A stretch of 16,865 nt of DNA from Candidatus Rifleibacteriota bacterium (GCA_016213865.1 JACQZL010000406.1:1-16865); one strand, 5' to 3'. Positions 1 through 6,845 are shown, counted from the first letter of the stretch. Notes: generated from the sequence alone by a model not told the origin. A program made the numbers and translations.

Positions 1-6
1 ACCTTG

Positions 7-27
7 GAAGCGGCAAGATGCCGCTTC
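7..27. repeat. Short perfect hairpin (9-bp arms)
   Basis: The arms GAAGCGGCA (7-15) and TGCCGCTTC (19-27) are perfect reverse complements around a 3-base loop. No T-run follows on either strand, so an intrinsic terminator is unlikely. It looks like a dispersed intergenic palindrome. Only one copy is in the window, so dispersal is inferred. Confidence 0.65.
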
Positions 28-180
28 TACCTTGCGGACTGTCCGCCCGAATCGGCCCGATTTGACCGATGCCCCGATTCGAAAGCTCCGACCTCCACTT
101 TCCTGTCCTCTGTCTCTCAGTCGGCCTCCCATCCCAGGGTCCCGGCAAAGTCCTCGAAAAGGGCTTCGGCAACACGGTTT

Positions 181-250
181 CGTCACCCCCGCGCAAGCGG
201 GGGTCCAGGATCGAGCCGACCCCTGGATTCCCGCTTCCGCGGGAATGACG
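181..250. repeat. REP-like composite element with two hairpins
   Basis: The outer ends are CGTCA (181-185) and TGACG (246-250). Inside lie two hairpins: CCCCCGC/GCGGGGG (186-192/197-203, loop gcaa) and TTCCCGC/GCGGGAA (228-234/239-245, loop ttcc). CCAGG and CCTGG sit just inside the hairpins in mirror orientation. This matches a widespread class of bacterial repetitive extragenic palindromes whose sense translation gives the well-known spurious peptide DSRFRGND. No transposase is nearby. Confidence 0.85.
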
Positions 251-313
251 ACTTTGTCCGTCGCCCTGCCTCCCATCCAGAACTGAAAGACAGAAGACCG
301 GTAAAATGTCGCC

Positions 314-2551
314 ATGAGCCTCTCGGCCAAGCACCGCCACGAGCTGGATGCAGGGACTGTACTGGGCGGCTACCGGGTCGAGAGCCGCCTGACTGAGGGC
401 GGCATGGGCATCGTCTACCGGGCCACGCAGCTCTCCCTGGGCCGGCCGGTGGCGCTCAAGGTGCTCTCGCCGGACCTGGCCTTCGATTCCGCCGCAAGGC
501 AACGCTTCCTCCAGGAGGGACTGCTGGCCGCACGAGTCAGCCACCCTCACCTCGTGCGGGTCCTCCAGGTGGGCGAATCGGCCCACCGCATGTTCTTGGC
601 CTACGAGCTGGTCACGGGCGGCACCCTGCGCCAGCGGTTGCGCCGGGACGGGGCGATGCCGCTGGCGCAGGCGATCGAGGTGGCCGTCGCGTGCGCCGAC
701 GTGCTCGGGGCCCTGCATCAGACGGGCATCCTGCATCGCGACATCAAGCCGGAGAACATCTTCCTCTCGGACGAACGCGGCCCGATGGTGGGCGACCTGG
801 GCATCGCCAAGGACCTGTTCGGCGGCGCCGGTCCTCGCACTCGCAAGGGCTTCATCCTGGGCACGCCGCTCTACCTGGCTCCCGAGTTGATTCGGGGCAA
901 GCCGGCGAGCCCCGCATCCGATCTCTACGCGCTCGGCGTCGTCTTCTTCGAGTGCCTGGCCGGCCGCCCGCCGTTCGAGTCGGCCGAGCCGACCGAGCTG
1001 CTCAAGCTGCACCTGACTGCGCCGCCACCTTCCGTGCTATCGAAGCGCCACGGTCTTCCGCCCGATTTCGACCGTGTCCTGGCGCGCATCCTGGCCAAGG
1101 AGCCCCGGCAGCGCTTCGAGCAGGCGTCCGACCTCCTGGCCGCGTTGCGACAGCTTCCCACGCAGGAATCGTCCGAACGCCGGCCCGCCGCCGGGGCGCC
1201 GGGCACCGGTCCGCGACCCGCGGTCGTGGACGAGGTGGCACCGGCCGAGCGGGGCTCGGGGCAGGCTCCGACTCGGTCCGGAGCTGCCGCCACGCAAGGC
1301 AATCGCACCGCCTTGCTGGCAAACCGGGCCTTCATGGCTGGTTTTGCCGTCGCTGCGCTGGCGGGAGTCGCGGTCCTGGGGATGCTGCTGAACGCCCGCC
1401 GCCCCGGGCCGAACGTCGGCGTGGCCCGCCGCGGGCCGTCTCGGACGGCGCCCGGCCCCTCGCCCACGAAGCAGGCGACCCCCGTGGTGGACCGCGCGGC
1501 CCTGGCCCGGAGTGCTCTTCAGGAGTCGCGCCTGGAGTTCCAGGCGGCCCGGGCCGCGGAGGTCGAGGGCTTCCGGCGCCACAGCCTCAATCCGCTGACT
1601 CTCTCGCCCGCGGCCGTCCTCGAGCACGTCTTTGTCCTCTTGAAGAAGACCCAGACCGCCGCCGAGAAGGCCTTGAACGCTCAGGCCCCACTCGTGACCG
1701 CAGGGGACCAGACGGCGGCACGCGCCTCGGGCGATAGCCTGATGGACTTCTTCTTGTTCGCCGACCACCTGCGCGTCCGCTCCTGGGACAACATGACGGC
1801 CCACTCCCACATCACGAACGCCTCGTGGTCGCTCCTGGGGTCGCTCTCGCTCGAGTTCTCCTCGGCCACCTTCATGGAGCGGGTCTCAAGGGACGCGACG
1901 CGGTTCCTGGCACGTGTCCCCGCCTGCTACTCGGCCTGCCGGGAGCCGGGGTGGAAGGTGGGTTGGCTGGCGGTGCGCAGCCTGGCCAGGTACGAGATGT
2001 CGAAGGAGGAGCTGGATCGGCTGCACCGGGATGTCGTCCAGGGCAGCCGCGAGCTGGCCCCGCTGGTGCGGCTCACCGGGCGTCCCACCGAGCGGGAGCT
2101 TCGCATGGCCAGCACCATGTTGCGGCTGCTGATCTTCATGGGTGCCTCGCGTGCGTGCGAGGTGCTCACCGACGGCTGGCTCGAGCCACTCGGCAAGCTG
2201 GACGCGAGCCGGGAGCTGGCGCCGGCCCAGGAGCTTCTGATCTTCGAGATCGCCCAGGCCCGCGCGAGGCTCACTCTGCGGACCAACCTGAGCGAGGCCG
2301 ATCACCTCGACAAGCAGCAGCGCCAACTGGAGACCTGGACCAGGCTGCGCGACCGGCTGATCACGCACTGGCCCTACGACCCGCGCGACGGCAAGCCTTC
2401 CTCCACCTCGGGCCTGCCGGCCGACGCGCTCGCGCTGCACGACGAGTTGACGTGGAGGTTGGATCAGGCCCGTTCCCTGCTGGCCGTCGCCGCGCGCCGC
2501 CAGGAGATGAAGCCGGCTCGCGAACCGGCCCCCGCCACCGGCCGGCACTGA
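314..2551 (+). CDS. Transmembrane Hanks-type serine/threonine protein kinase
   Basis: This 745-residue protein should phosphorylate Ser/Thr on unknown targets from the cytoplasmic face of the inner membrane. The kinase domain covers about residues 20-283: Gly-rich loop TEGGMGIVYRA (27-37), ATP-binding K49 in VALKV, helix-C E68, catalytic HRDIKPEN (141-148, D143), metal-binding D161 in DLG (not the usual DFG), APE 189-191, and conserved D203 and R267. A Pro/Ala-rich linker (about 284-335) leads to one membrane segment (about 339-360). The remaining 385 residues lie outside; they are largely helical and resemble no sensor domain I know (no PASTA or beta-propeller). The ATG at 314 has no strong Shine-Dalgarno but sits just ahead of the domain. 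The gene converges on the cyclase gene with a 16-bp gap. All catalytic residues are present, so an active kinase is likely; the external part is of unknown function. Confidence 0.93.
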   Translation: MSLSAKHRHELDAGTVLGGYRVESRLTEGGMGIVYRATQLSLGRPVALKVLSPDLAFDSAARQRFLQEGLLAARVSHPHLVRVLQVGESAHRMFLAYELVTGGTLRQRLRRDGAMPLAQAIEVAVACADVLGALHQTGILHRDIKPENIFLSDERGPMVGDLGIAKDLFGGAGPRTRKGFILGTPLYLAPELIRGKPASPASDLYALGVVFFECLAGRPPFESAEPTELLKLHLTAPPPSVLSKRHGLPPDFDRVLARILAKEPRQRFEQASDLLAALRQLPTQESSERRPAAGAPGTGPRPAVVDEVAPAERGSGQAPTRSGAAATQGNRTALLANRAFMAGFAVAALAGVAVLGMLLNARRPGPNVGVARRGPSRTAPGPSPTKQATPVVDRAALARSALQESRLEFQAARAAEVEGFRRHSLNPLTLSPAAVLEHVFVLLKKTQTAAEKALNAQAPLVTAGDQTAARASGDSLMDFFLFADHLRVRSWDNMTAHSHITNASWSLLGSLSLEFSSATFMERVSRDATRFLARVPACYSACREPGWKVGWLAVRSLARYEMSKEELDRLHRDVVQGSRELAPLVRLTGRPTERELRMASTMLRLLIFMGASRACEVLTDGWLEPLGKLDASRELAPAQELLIFEIAQARARLTLRTNLSEADHLDKQQRQLETWTRLRDRLITHWPYDPRDGKPSSTSGLPADALALHDELTWRLDQARSLLAVAARRQEMKPAREPAPATGRH

Positions 2552-2567
2552 ACCGCCGCCGCCCGAC

Positions 2568-5438
2568 TCACTTGACCTTGACCGCGTGAACGCCGTCCCA
2601 GTCCGGCCCGGGAGGCGACGCCTGGAACTTCAGGGAGCGGTCCAGCATCACGCGGGACGGGCCGTCCTCGGGCACCTTCTGGAGCGCCTCGCCGAAGGCC
2701 GCCGCGGAGGAGGAGCAGTCCCTCGCGCGGTAGGCTGCCAGTCCGCGCGCGTAATCTGCTAACAGGCCGTGGAGCTCGTCGGGAAGGGCCAGGGTCCTGG
2801 CCGCGATCGGCTCGTGGAGGACGACCGGCGTCTTGCGCCCCACGACGCGCACGACGTCGATCTCGCGGGCCCAGACGGCGTCCCCCGCCGCCGCCAGCGT
2901 CTCGCCGGTGACGAGCACGTCGGTGCCGTACTCCTTGTTGGTCGGCTCGAGCCGGGCCCCGAGATTGACGTTGTCTCCCAGCACCGTCAGGCTCTTGCGG
3001 ACGGCCGAGCCGAAGTTGCCGACGACCATCTCTCCCGTGTTGACGCCGATCCGCACCTTCAGGTCCGGGAAGCCCATCTCCACCGAGAGGTCGGCCATCC
3101 GGTCGCGCATCTCGACGGCCGCGAGGCACGCCCGGCGCGCGTGGTCGCCGTAGTACCCCACCGGCCAGCCGAAGAACGCGACCACCGCGTCGCCGACGTA
3201 CTTGTCGAGCGTGCCCCAGTGCCGGAAGACGAGGTCCGTCATCTGGGTCAGGTACATGTTCAGCAGCCGGGCCAGTTCCTGAGGGTTGCCGATCTGCTCG
3301 GAGACCGTCGAGAAGCCCTTGAGGTCCGTGAAGAGCACTGTCAGCACGGCGCGCTCGGGCTCGGCCTCGAGGTAGTGCTGCGGGTCCATCATGATCCGGT
3401 CGATCAGCGCCGGCGGGACGTACTTGGCGAAGGCCGAGCGGAGCTCCTCCTTGGCGGTCACCTCGCGCTCGAGCGTGGCCTGCGATTCGGCGAGCTTCTC
3501 GTCCTTCCTGCGGTGCTCGCGGGCGTTGGTCAGCGCCAGCCCCAGCAGACTCGACAGGGTCGAAAGATGTGCCAGGTCGTCCGAGTCGTAGCCGCTGCCG
3601 TCGAAGCTCCCGATGTTCAGCAGGGCCCGGACCTCGCCCTCGACCTTGACCGGGACGCAGACCTCGCACGGGAGGGGCCCGCGCTTGAGGACGCGGCTCA
3701 ACTCCGGGTTGCGCAGGCTGTGGGTCCCGTACATCTCGCCGAACATCCCCGCGTGGCCCAGGAAGTTGGGGTCGCCCCGCCGCACGCGCACCGGGCCGAT
3801 CTCGGCCAGGGCCCGTCCCTCCGACAAGATCGGCACGAAGGCTTGCCGGTCCTCGTCGGCCATCAGCAGGTGGTACTCGCGCACGCGCATGTCCTCGCAG
3901 AGCAGCTCGCGTAACGTCTTGTAAATCTCGTCCTCCTGGTGCAGCCCCGCCAGCTTCTGGAAGCGCCGGAAGATGCGGTTGACCCGTTCGGCAATCCCGG
4001 GTCCGCGGCGTACCAGGCGCTCCGCAAGGGCCCGGAGCGACTGCCCGAAGAACTCGTGCACCAGCACGTTGGCCAGCGCCGCCACGACGGCGTAGAGGTA
4101 GAAGTTCAGCCACAGCAGCGGGTTCTGCGTTCCGGGGATCGGAACGAACTCCGGGACCCGGGCCCCGCCGAGGTACCGAAACAGCCAGTACGCGGCGAAT
4201 CCCTGGACGGCCAGCGAGAAGATGAAGAGCGGCCCGGCGCCCATCGGAGCGACGATGAGCCACCGGACCCAGGTCCGGTAGATCGCCCCGAACGGCACGA
4301 CCGTGAAGAGGAAGCCCCACAGGACGGCGGTCAGCCCGAGCGTGAACCGGGGCTCCAGGAACGGCATGGTCTTGACCAGGTCGTGGAGCAGCGCGCCGTG
4401 CGGCAGGAGCAACTGAACGACCCCGAAGTAGGCTTTGAGGAGGAGCCCGACGGAACTGCCCAGCGTCACCCAGTACGTGGCCAGCTTCGACAGTTGCTGC
4501 TTCTCTCGCTCGGCCTCGAGGAGGCGCGCGTAGCAGCTCCCGCACAGGAAGCCGAAGTCCCACGTGGGCAGCGTCTGAGCGTGGACCAGCTCCCGCTCCT
4601 TCTCGGGCAGAGCGTCTGTCTCGTGACAGTCTCCGAGGGGTTTGGGGTTGCGGCAGGCCCGGCAGAGGACCGAGGCGACCTGGTCCGGCTGCGAGCCCGT
4701 GCGCCACAGGAGCGAGCTCTCGCTCTCCTTCTGGGGCCGCAGGGCGCCGGCGCGGAAATCGAAGACGAAGCCCAGCTCCTTGATCGGCTGGCCCTTGCGG
4801 TCGAGGAAATCCACGAATCCCAGCGTCGGTTCGGCCAGGAGTCTCAGGCTGAAGGCCGCGGGAGCGCCCGGGGTGGCCCGCGGTACCAGCTCACGCTCGA
4901 CCTGGCTGCCGGTCGGATTGGAGACCTGGACCATCAGCGCCCTTCCGCCGTCGTCCAGGATGAAGTGACCGATAACATGGAGGCCCTCGCCGCCGGCCCC
5001 GGTCAGGGTCACCGCGTGTCCGCGGCCGAAGGCGCCTGCGGGGCCCAGTTCCAGCGGGCCGGCCAGCACGTATCCCTCGCCCGAAAACGGTGGAACGGTC
5101 AGAGTGCCCGCCCGCAGGTCGAGGATGCACGAGAGGTCCGCGAGCCAGCGTGCCGCCACGTCCAGGAAGTCGAGACGCAGCGACCTGGCCGACAGCGGGA
5201 CCGTGAGCGTCGAGGCCTTGCCGCTACCGCCCCCGGGAAAGGCGATCTCCGCCAGGTCCACCCGGGTCCTCGTCCCGGTAGGCCAGGGCCCGTGCTCGAG
5301 CAGGCAGGCGCGACCTCCGTCGTCCACGGCGACCGCGATCTCCATCTTGTCGCCCTTCCTGGCAAAGGCCACGTTGATGGCCGACGGAAAGCGGTACCGG
5401 CCCGGTGGCCCAAAGCCGAGTGGCGTGCCGTCGCTCAC
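2568..5438 (-). CDS. Membrane class III adenylate/guanylate cyclase with zinc knuckle and GAF domain
   Basis: This 956-residue protein should make a cyclic nucleotide (probably cAMP) in response to unknown signals. Order: a beta-rich N-terminal half (about 1-235); a zinc-knuckle-like region with CxxC pairs C259/C262 and C299/C302; about four membrane helices (about 323-345, 366-387, 393-421, 441-463); a GAF-like domain (about 500-640); a short coiled-coil linker (about 640-670); the cyclase domain (about 697-875); and one TPR-like hairpin (about 888-925). Catalytic residues are present: metal Asp D705 (FTDLKGF) and D750 (LDKYVGD), N825 and R829. K746 and D822 are the residues that in this family usually specify ATP. 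I chose GTG at 5438 because it overlaps the stop of the upstream zinc-ribbon gene and the family-like sequence begins there; a longer frame to 5756 only reads the neighbour out of frame. Substrate choice is inferred. Confidence 0.92.
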   Translation of the reverse strand: MSDGTPLGFGPPGRYRFPSAINVAFARKGDKMEIAVAVDDGGRACLLEHGPWPTGTRTRVDLAEIAFPGGGSGKASTLTVPLSARSLRLDFLDVAARWLADLSCILDLRAGTLTVPPFSGEGYVLAGPLELGPAGAFGRGHAVTLTGAGGEGLHVIGHFILDDGGRALMVQVSNPTGSQVERELVPRATPGAPAAFSLRLLAEPTLGFVDFLDRKGQPIKELGFVFDFRAGALRPQKESESSLLWRTGSQPDQVASVLCRACRNPKPLGDCHETDALPEKERELVHAQTLPTWDFGFLCGSCYARLLEAEREKQQLSKLATYWVTLGSSVGLLLKAYFGVVQLLLPHGALLHDLVKTMPFLEPRFTLGLTAVLWGFLFTVVPFGAIYRTWVRWLIVAPMGAGPLFIFSLAVQGFAAYWLFRYLGGARVPEFVPIPGTQNPLLWLNFYLYAVVAALANVLVHEFFGQSLRALAERLVRRGPGIAERVNRIFRRFQKLAGLHQEDEIYKTLRELLCEDMRVREYHLLMADEDRQAFVPILSEGRALAEIGPVRVRRGDPNFLGHAGMFGEMYGTHSLRNPELSRVLKRGPLPCEVCVPVKVEGEVRALLNIGSFDGSGYDSDDLAHLSTLSSLLGLALTNAREHRRKDEKLAESQATLEREVTAKEELRSAFAKYVPPALIDRIMMDPQHYLEAEPERAVLTVLFTDLKGFSTVSEQIGNPQELARLLNMYLTQMTDLVFRHWGTLDKYVGDAVVAFFGWPVGYYGDHARRACLAAVEMRDRMADLSVEMGFPDLKVRIGVNTGEMVVGNFGSAVRKSLTVLGDNVNLGARLEPTNKEYGTDVLVTGETLAAAGDAVWAREIDVVRVVGRKTPVVLHEPIAARTLALPDELHGLLADYARGLAAYRARDCSSSAAAFGEALQKVPEDGPSRVMLDRSLKFQASPPGPDWDGVHAVKVK
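5435..5438 (-). promoter_or_regulatory. GTGA start/stop overlap (translational coupling site)
   Basis: On the minus strand the TGA stop of the zinc-ribbon gene (5437-5435) is nested in the GTG start of the cyclase gene (5438-5436), giving GTGA. Such overlaps normally couple translation by re-initiation. No separate ribosome binding site is evident for the cyclase, which fits coupling. Confidence 0.85.
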
Positions 5439-5812
5439 CGGCCCCCCAGAAACTGCGACAACTGGACGTAGCCCGCCCCCGTCGCGTCGTGCCGCTTGGT
5501 CTCGACGGGTTGCCCATCCTTGAGGAGCGTCATCTGCAGCGCGCCGAACTTGCACGCGGGGCAGTGCTCGAGCGTGGCCCGCAGGCCGGTCGCGACGTTC
5601 CGTGGCAGCTCCAGGCGCCGGGCCATGAGGCCCTCGAGCTCGCCGCGCAGGGCGTCGTCCTTCACGCGGCCCAGCTTCAGCAGGCCGGTGATCAACGTCA
5701 GGCGCTCGTCCGTGGGCACGGTGAAGACGGGTCGGATGACCAGAGGCTCCCGGCATCGTGGGCAGGGCTCGGAAAACCCCAGGAAGGAGCGCAGTCTTCG
5801 GAGGATCTCCAT
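5435..5812 (-). CDS. Small zinc-ribbon protein, coupled to the cyclase
   Basis: This 125-residue soluble protein has two CxxC pairs, CPRC (17-20) and CPAC (84-87), which probably form one structural zinc site. The intervening 63 residues are mostly helical, and a basic N-terminus starts MEILRRLRSF. No catalytic motif is visible and I do not recognise a named family. The ATG at 5812 was preferred over an upstream in-frame start at 5929, because the extra 39 residues look non-coding and an apparent promoter lies inside that extension. There is no clear Shine-Dalgarno. The gene is first in a two-gene unit with the cyclase (4-base overlap), so it is probably a partner or regulator of the cyclase. 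That role is inferred only from position and from the cyclase carrying its own CxxC knuckle. Confidence 0.75.
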   Translation of the reverse strand: MEILRRLRSFLGFSEPCPRCREPLVIRPVFTVPTDERLTLITGLLKLGRVKDDALRGELEGLMARRLELPRNVATGLRATLEHCPACKFGALQMTLLKDGQPVETKRHDATGAGYVQLSQFLGGR

Positions 5813-5852
5813 GGTCGGCGCTGGAAGCGAACAGGCCCCGTGGTCAGCCGGA

Positions 5853-5880
5853 ATGTTATCACGTGCTCCGGAGATGTCAG
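5853..5880 (-). promoter_or_regulatory. Possible sigma-70-type promoter of the zinc-ribbon/cyclase unit
   Basis: Minus strand: CTGACA (5880-5875, 5/6 match to the -35 consensus), a 16-bp spacer, then TAACAT (5858-5853, 4/6 match to the -10 consensus), about 40 bp upstream of the ATG at 5812. The position is sensible, but one match of this quality could be chance. Confidence 0.35.
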
Positions 5881-5953
5881 GGGAGCGGTGGGCTGCGGGG
5901 CCGCGTTTGCGAAACCAGGGAAGCCGCATTTCTCGTCCCCGTTCGCCCTGCCA

Positions 5954-5969
5954 TGGCGGGGCTCCGCCA
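5954..5969. repeat. Small hairpin
   Basis: TGGCGG (5954-5959) and CCGCCA (5964-5969) are perfect complements around a GGCT loop. It is the first unit of the palindrome cluster. No T-run follows. Confidence 0.5.
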
Positions 5970-5989
5970 ACAAGACTGGATGGCGGCGT

Positions 5990-6034
5990 CTGACCCGGCT
6001 TGTGCCGGGTCAGGACCGGCCGGGACGCCGGTCC
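5990..6034. repeat. Two adjacent perfect hairpins
   Basis: The first has 10-bp arms, CTGACCCGGC (5990-5999) and GCCGGGTCAG (6004-6013), with a 4-base loop. The second follows directly: GGACCGGC (6013-6020) and GCCGGTCC (6027-6034), with a 6-base spacer. No T-tract lies next to either, so they look like extragenic palindromes rather than terminators, although a strong stem could still impede polymerase coming from acpS. Confidence 0.7.
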
Positions 6035-6065
6035 TACGGCCCTCGCTTGGCTCAGGCTTTCCCCC

Positions 6066-6142
6066 CCGTTCGTCCTGAGGAGCGCTCCGCAGGAGCTGAC
6101 AAGCGCTCCTCAGTGTACGAGCGCGTCTCGAAGGACGGACGG
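6066..6142. repeat. REP element of the GTCCTGAG...CTCGAAGGAC type
   Basis: The ends are partly mirrored: CCGTTCGTCCTGAG on the left and CTCGAAGGACGGACGG on the right. Inside lies a perfect 12-bp inverted repeat, CTGAGGAGCGCT (6075-6086) and AGCGCTCCTCAG (6102-6113). The end sequences are characteristic of a REP family found in many bacterial phyla. The related units at 6196-6237 and 6267-6312 belong to the same class. Confidence 0.8.
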
Positions 6143-6195
6143 AGGGGGCCGCTATACGGTCTGAGCCCCGGGCGTGGCGAGGCGAGGCGAAGGCC

Positions 6196-6237
6196 TGTCC
6201 TGAGCTTGTCGAAGGCATGTCCTGAGCTTGTCGAAGG
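6196..6237. repeat. Tandem duplicate of a 20-bp REP half-site
   Basis: TGTCCTGAGCTTGTCGAAGG occurs twice without mismatch (6196-6215 and 6218-6237), separated by 2 bp. Each copy carries the TCCTGAG and CGAAGG ends of the same REP class as 6066-6142, collapsed to a minimal loop. A G9 run begins at 6236. Confidence 0.85.
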
Positions 6238-6266
6238 GGGGGGGCGGGACAACTGGCTCTGCTAGC

Positions 6267-6312
6267 CGTGCTTCGACTCGGAGGCTCGAAAACTCGCCTC
6301 CGGCTCAGCACG
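6267..6312. repeat. REP palindrome overlapping the 3' end of acpS
   Basis: The left arm CGTGCTTCGACTCGGAGGC (6267-6285) pairs imperfectly with the right arm GCCTCCGGCTCAGCACG (6296-6312). The TCA at 6305-6307 in the right arm, read on the minus strand, is the acpS stop codon TGA. The GTGCTGAG and TCGAAGCACG ends match the REP class of the neighbouring elements. Confidence 0.75.
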
Positions 6313-6733
6313 AACGGATCCCGGTTTCCCCGTGATCCGTCGTCGCTCCCGAGTTGCGGGGCCGCACCCTCAGCGCCAGCGCGACGACGTGCTTGCTGCC
6401 GAAGGCGAGCGACAGGAGCAGGCGATCGCTGCCGAGCGCGCGGGCGACGGCGCCCGTACACGCGACGCCGGGCGAACCGCGACGGACCGGGTCGACGTTC
6501 AGGTCCAGCCAGTCGAACCCGCCGTCGTAGGTCAACCCGATCGCCTTGAAGAGGGCCTCTTTGGCGGCGAAGAGCGCGGCGCGGTGGACGACGGCGTCGC
6601 GTGCCGCGTCGGCTCGCAGCCGTTCGGCCGGCGTGAAACACCGCGAATCGAAGGCCTCCCGGCTGCGTTCGATCGAGCGCGCCATCCTGCGGATCTCGAC
6701 GACATCCACGCCAGTTCCGACGATCGTGTCCAT
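6305..6733 (-). CDS. acpS: Holo-[acyl-carrier-protein] synthase
   Basis: This enzyme transfers 4'-phosphopantetheine from CoA to the active-site Ser of acyl carrier protein, activating it for fatty acid synthesis in the cytoplasm. The 142-residue protein has the AcpS N-terminal motif GTGVDVVEIRRM (6-17, metal ligand D10) and the second signature FAAKEALFKAIG (55-66; E59, K58, K63). The C-terminal strand LSLAFGSKHVVALAL (107-121) resembles the E. coli form of the last motif. Family members are usually about 120-130 residues. The last 16 residues (127-142) are encoded by repeat DNA, and the stop lies inside a palindrome, so this tail is probably acquired and dispensable. The ATG at 6733 is chosen because GAAGGA (6743-6738) lies 4 bases upstream; a TTG at 6745 is less likely. 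The gene is divergent from the PEGA gene. Confidence 0.93.
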   Translation of the reverse strand: MDTIVGTGVDVVEIRRMARSIERSREAFDSRCFTPAERLRADAARDAVVHRAALFAAKEALFKAIGLTYDGGFDWLDLNVDPVRRGSPGVACTGAVARALGSDRLLLSLAFGSKHVVALALRVRPRNSGATTDHGETGIRSC

Positions 6734-6806
6734 ATCATCCTTCAAACGAAAGGGCGGCGACGGGCCGAGCGCAACCGCCCTTGGCTCCGGGCAACGAACC
6801 CTTTCG

Positions 6807-6830
6807 GGAACTGAATTCTAGACCAGTTCC
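6807..6830. promoter_or_regulatory. Inverted repeat in the acpS/PEGA divergent region (possible operator)
   Basis: GGAACTG (6807-6813) and CAGTTCC (6824-6830) are perfect complements separated by 10 bp of AT-richer sequence. It lies 3 bases upstream of the PEGA gene's Shine-Dalgarno, in the 112-bp divergent space. It could be a dimeric repressor site or a 5'-leader hairpin. No promoter could be assigned with confidence. Confidence 0.4.
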
Positions 6831-6833
6831 GCC

Positions 6834-6839
6834 AGGAGA
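6834..6839 (+). promoter_or_regulatory. Shine-Dalgarno of the PEGA gene
   Basis: AGGAGA lies 6 bases upstream of the ATG at 6846. It is one of the few strong ribosome binding sites in the window and fixes this start. Confidence 0.75.
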
Positions 6840-6845
6840 ATCGCC

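Larger units (their letters stand above)
1..313. other. Intergenic leader region upstream of the kinase gene
   Basis: I see no credible gene here. The open frames that cross it translate the palindromic element at 181-250 and give the arginine/proline-rich peptides typical of spurious REP translations. The region holds a short perfect hairpin at 7-27 and a composite two-hairpin element at 181-250. The rest (28-180 and 251-313) is pyrimidine-rich without obvious structure. No convincing -35/-10 pair for the downstream kinase could be recognised. Confidence 0.6.
5813..6304. other. Palindrome-rich intergenic region between acpS and the zinc-ribbon gene
   Basis: No gene is supportable here; frames crossing it give peptides such as LRQAQDMPSTSSGQAF, a recognised artefact of translating repetitive elements. 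It contains at least five palindromic units in about 360 bp, described separately (5954-5969, 5990-6034, 6066-6142, 6196-6237, 6267-6312), plus a run of nine G (6236-6244). The segment 5881-5950 shows no structure I can name. Confidence 0.7.

Noticed and set aside
4..396. Plus-strand open frame across the start of the window
   Set aside because: It translates the 181-250 palindrome into the artefact peptide DSRFRGND and overlaps the kinase start out of frame.
2769..3914. Long plus-strand open frame of 381 codons
   Set aside because: It is antisense to the cyclase GAF/catalytic region, has low-complexity Arg/Ala/Val/Glu composition and no domain; a GC-rich shadow.
2464..4707. Minus-strand open frame of 747 codons in another register
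   Set aside because: Arg/Pro/Gly-rich out-of-frame reading of the cyclase gene without hydrophobic pattern or motifs.
3939..5471. Plus-strand open frame of 510 codons
   Set aside because: Antisense shadow of the cyclase N-terminal half, which has coherent domains on the other strand.
5439..5756. N-terminal extension of the cyclase by 106 residues
   Set aside because: It reads the zinc-ribbon gene out of frame; the GTGA overlap defines a better start.
5813..5929. N-terminal extension of the zinc-ribbon protein to 5929
   Set aside because: The extra 39 residues have no pattern, and the candidate promoter at 5853-5880 lies inside them; ATG at 5812 fits better.
5954..6034. Intrinsic terminator for acpS
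   Set aside because: The stems are strong but no T-run follows on either strand, and several unrelated palindromes share the site, so repeats are the better reading.
5877..6641. Minus-strand open frame through the palindrome cluster
   Set aside because: Contains LRQAQDMPSTSSGQAF, a known artefact of translating repeats, and overlaps acpS in the wrong frame.
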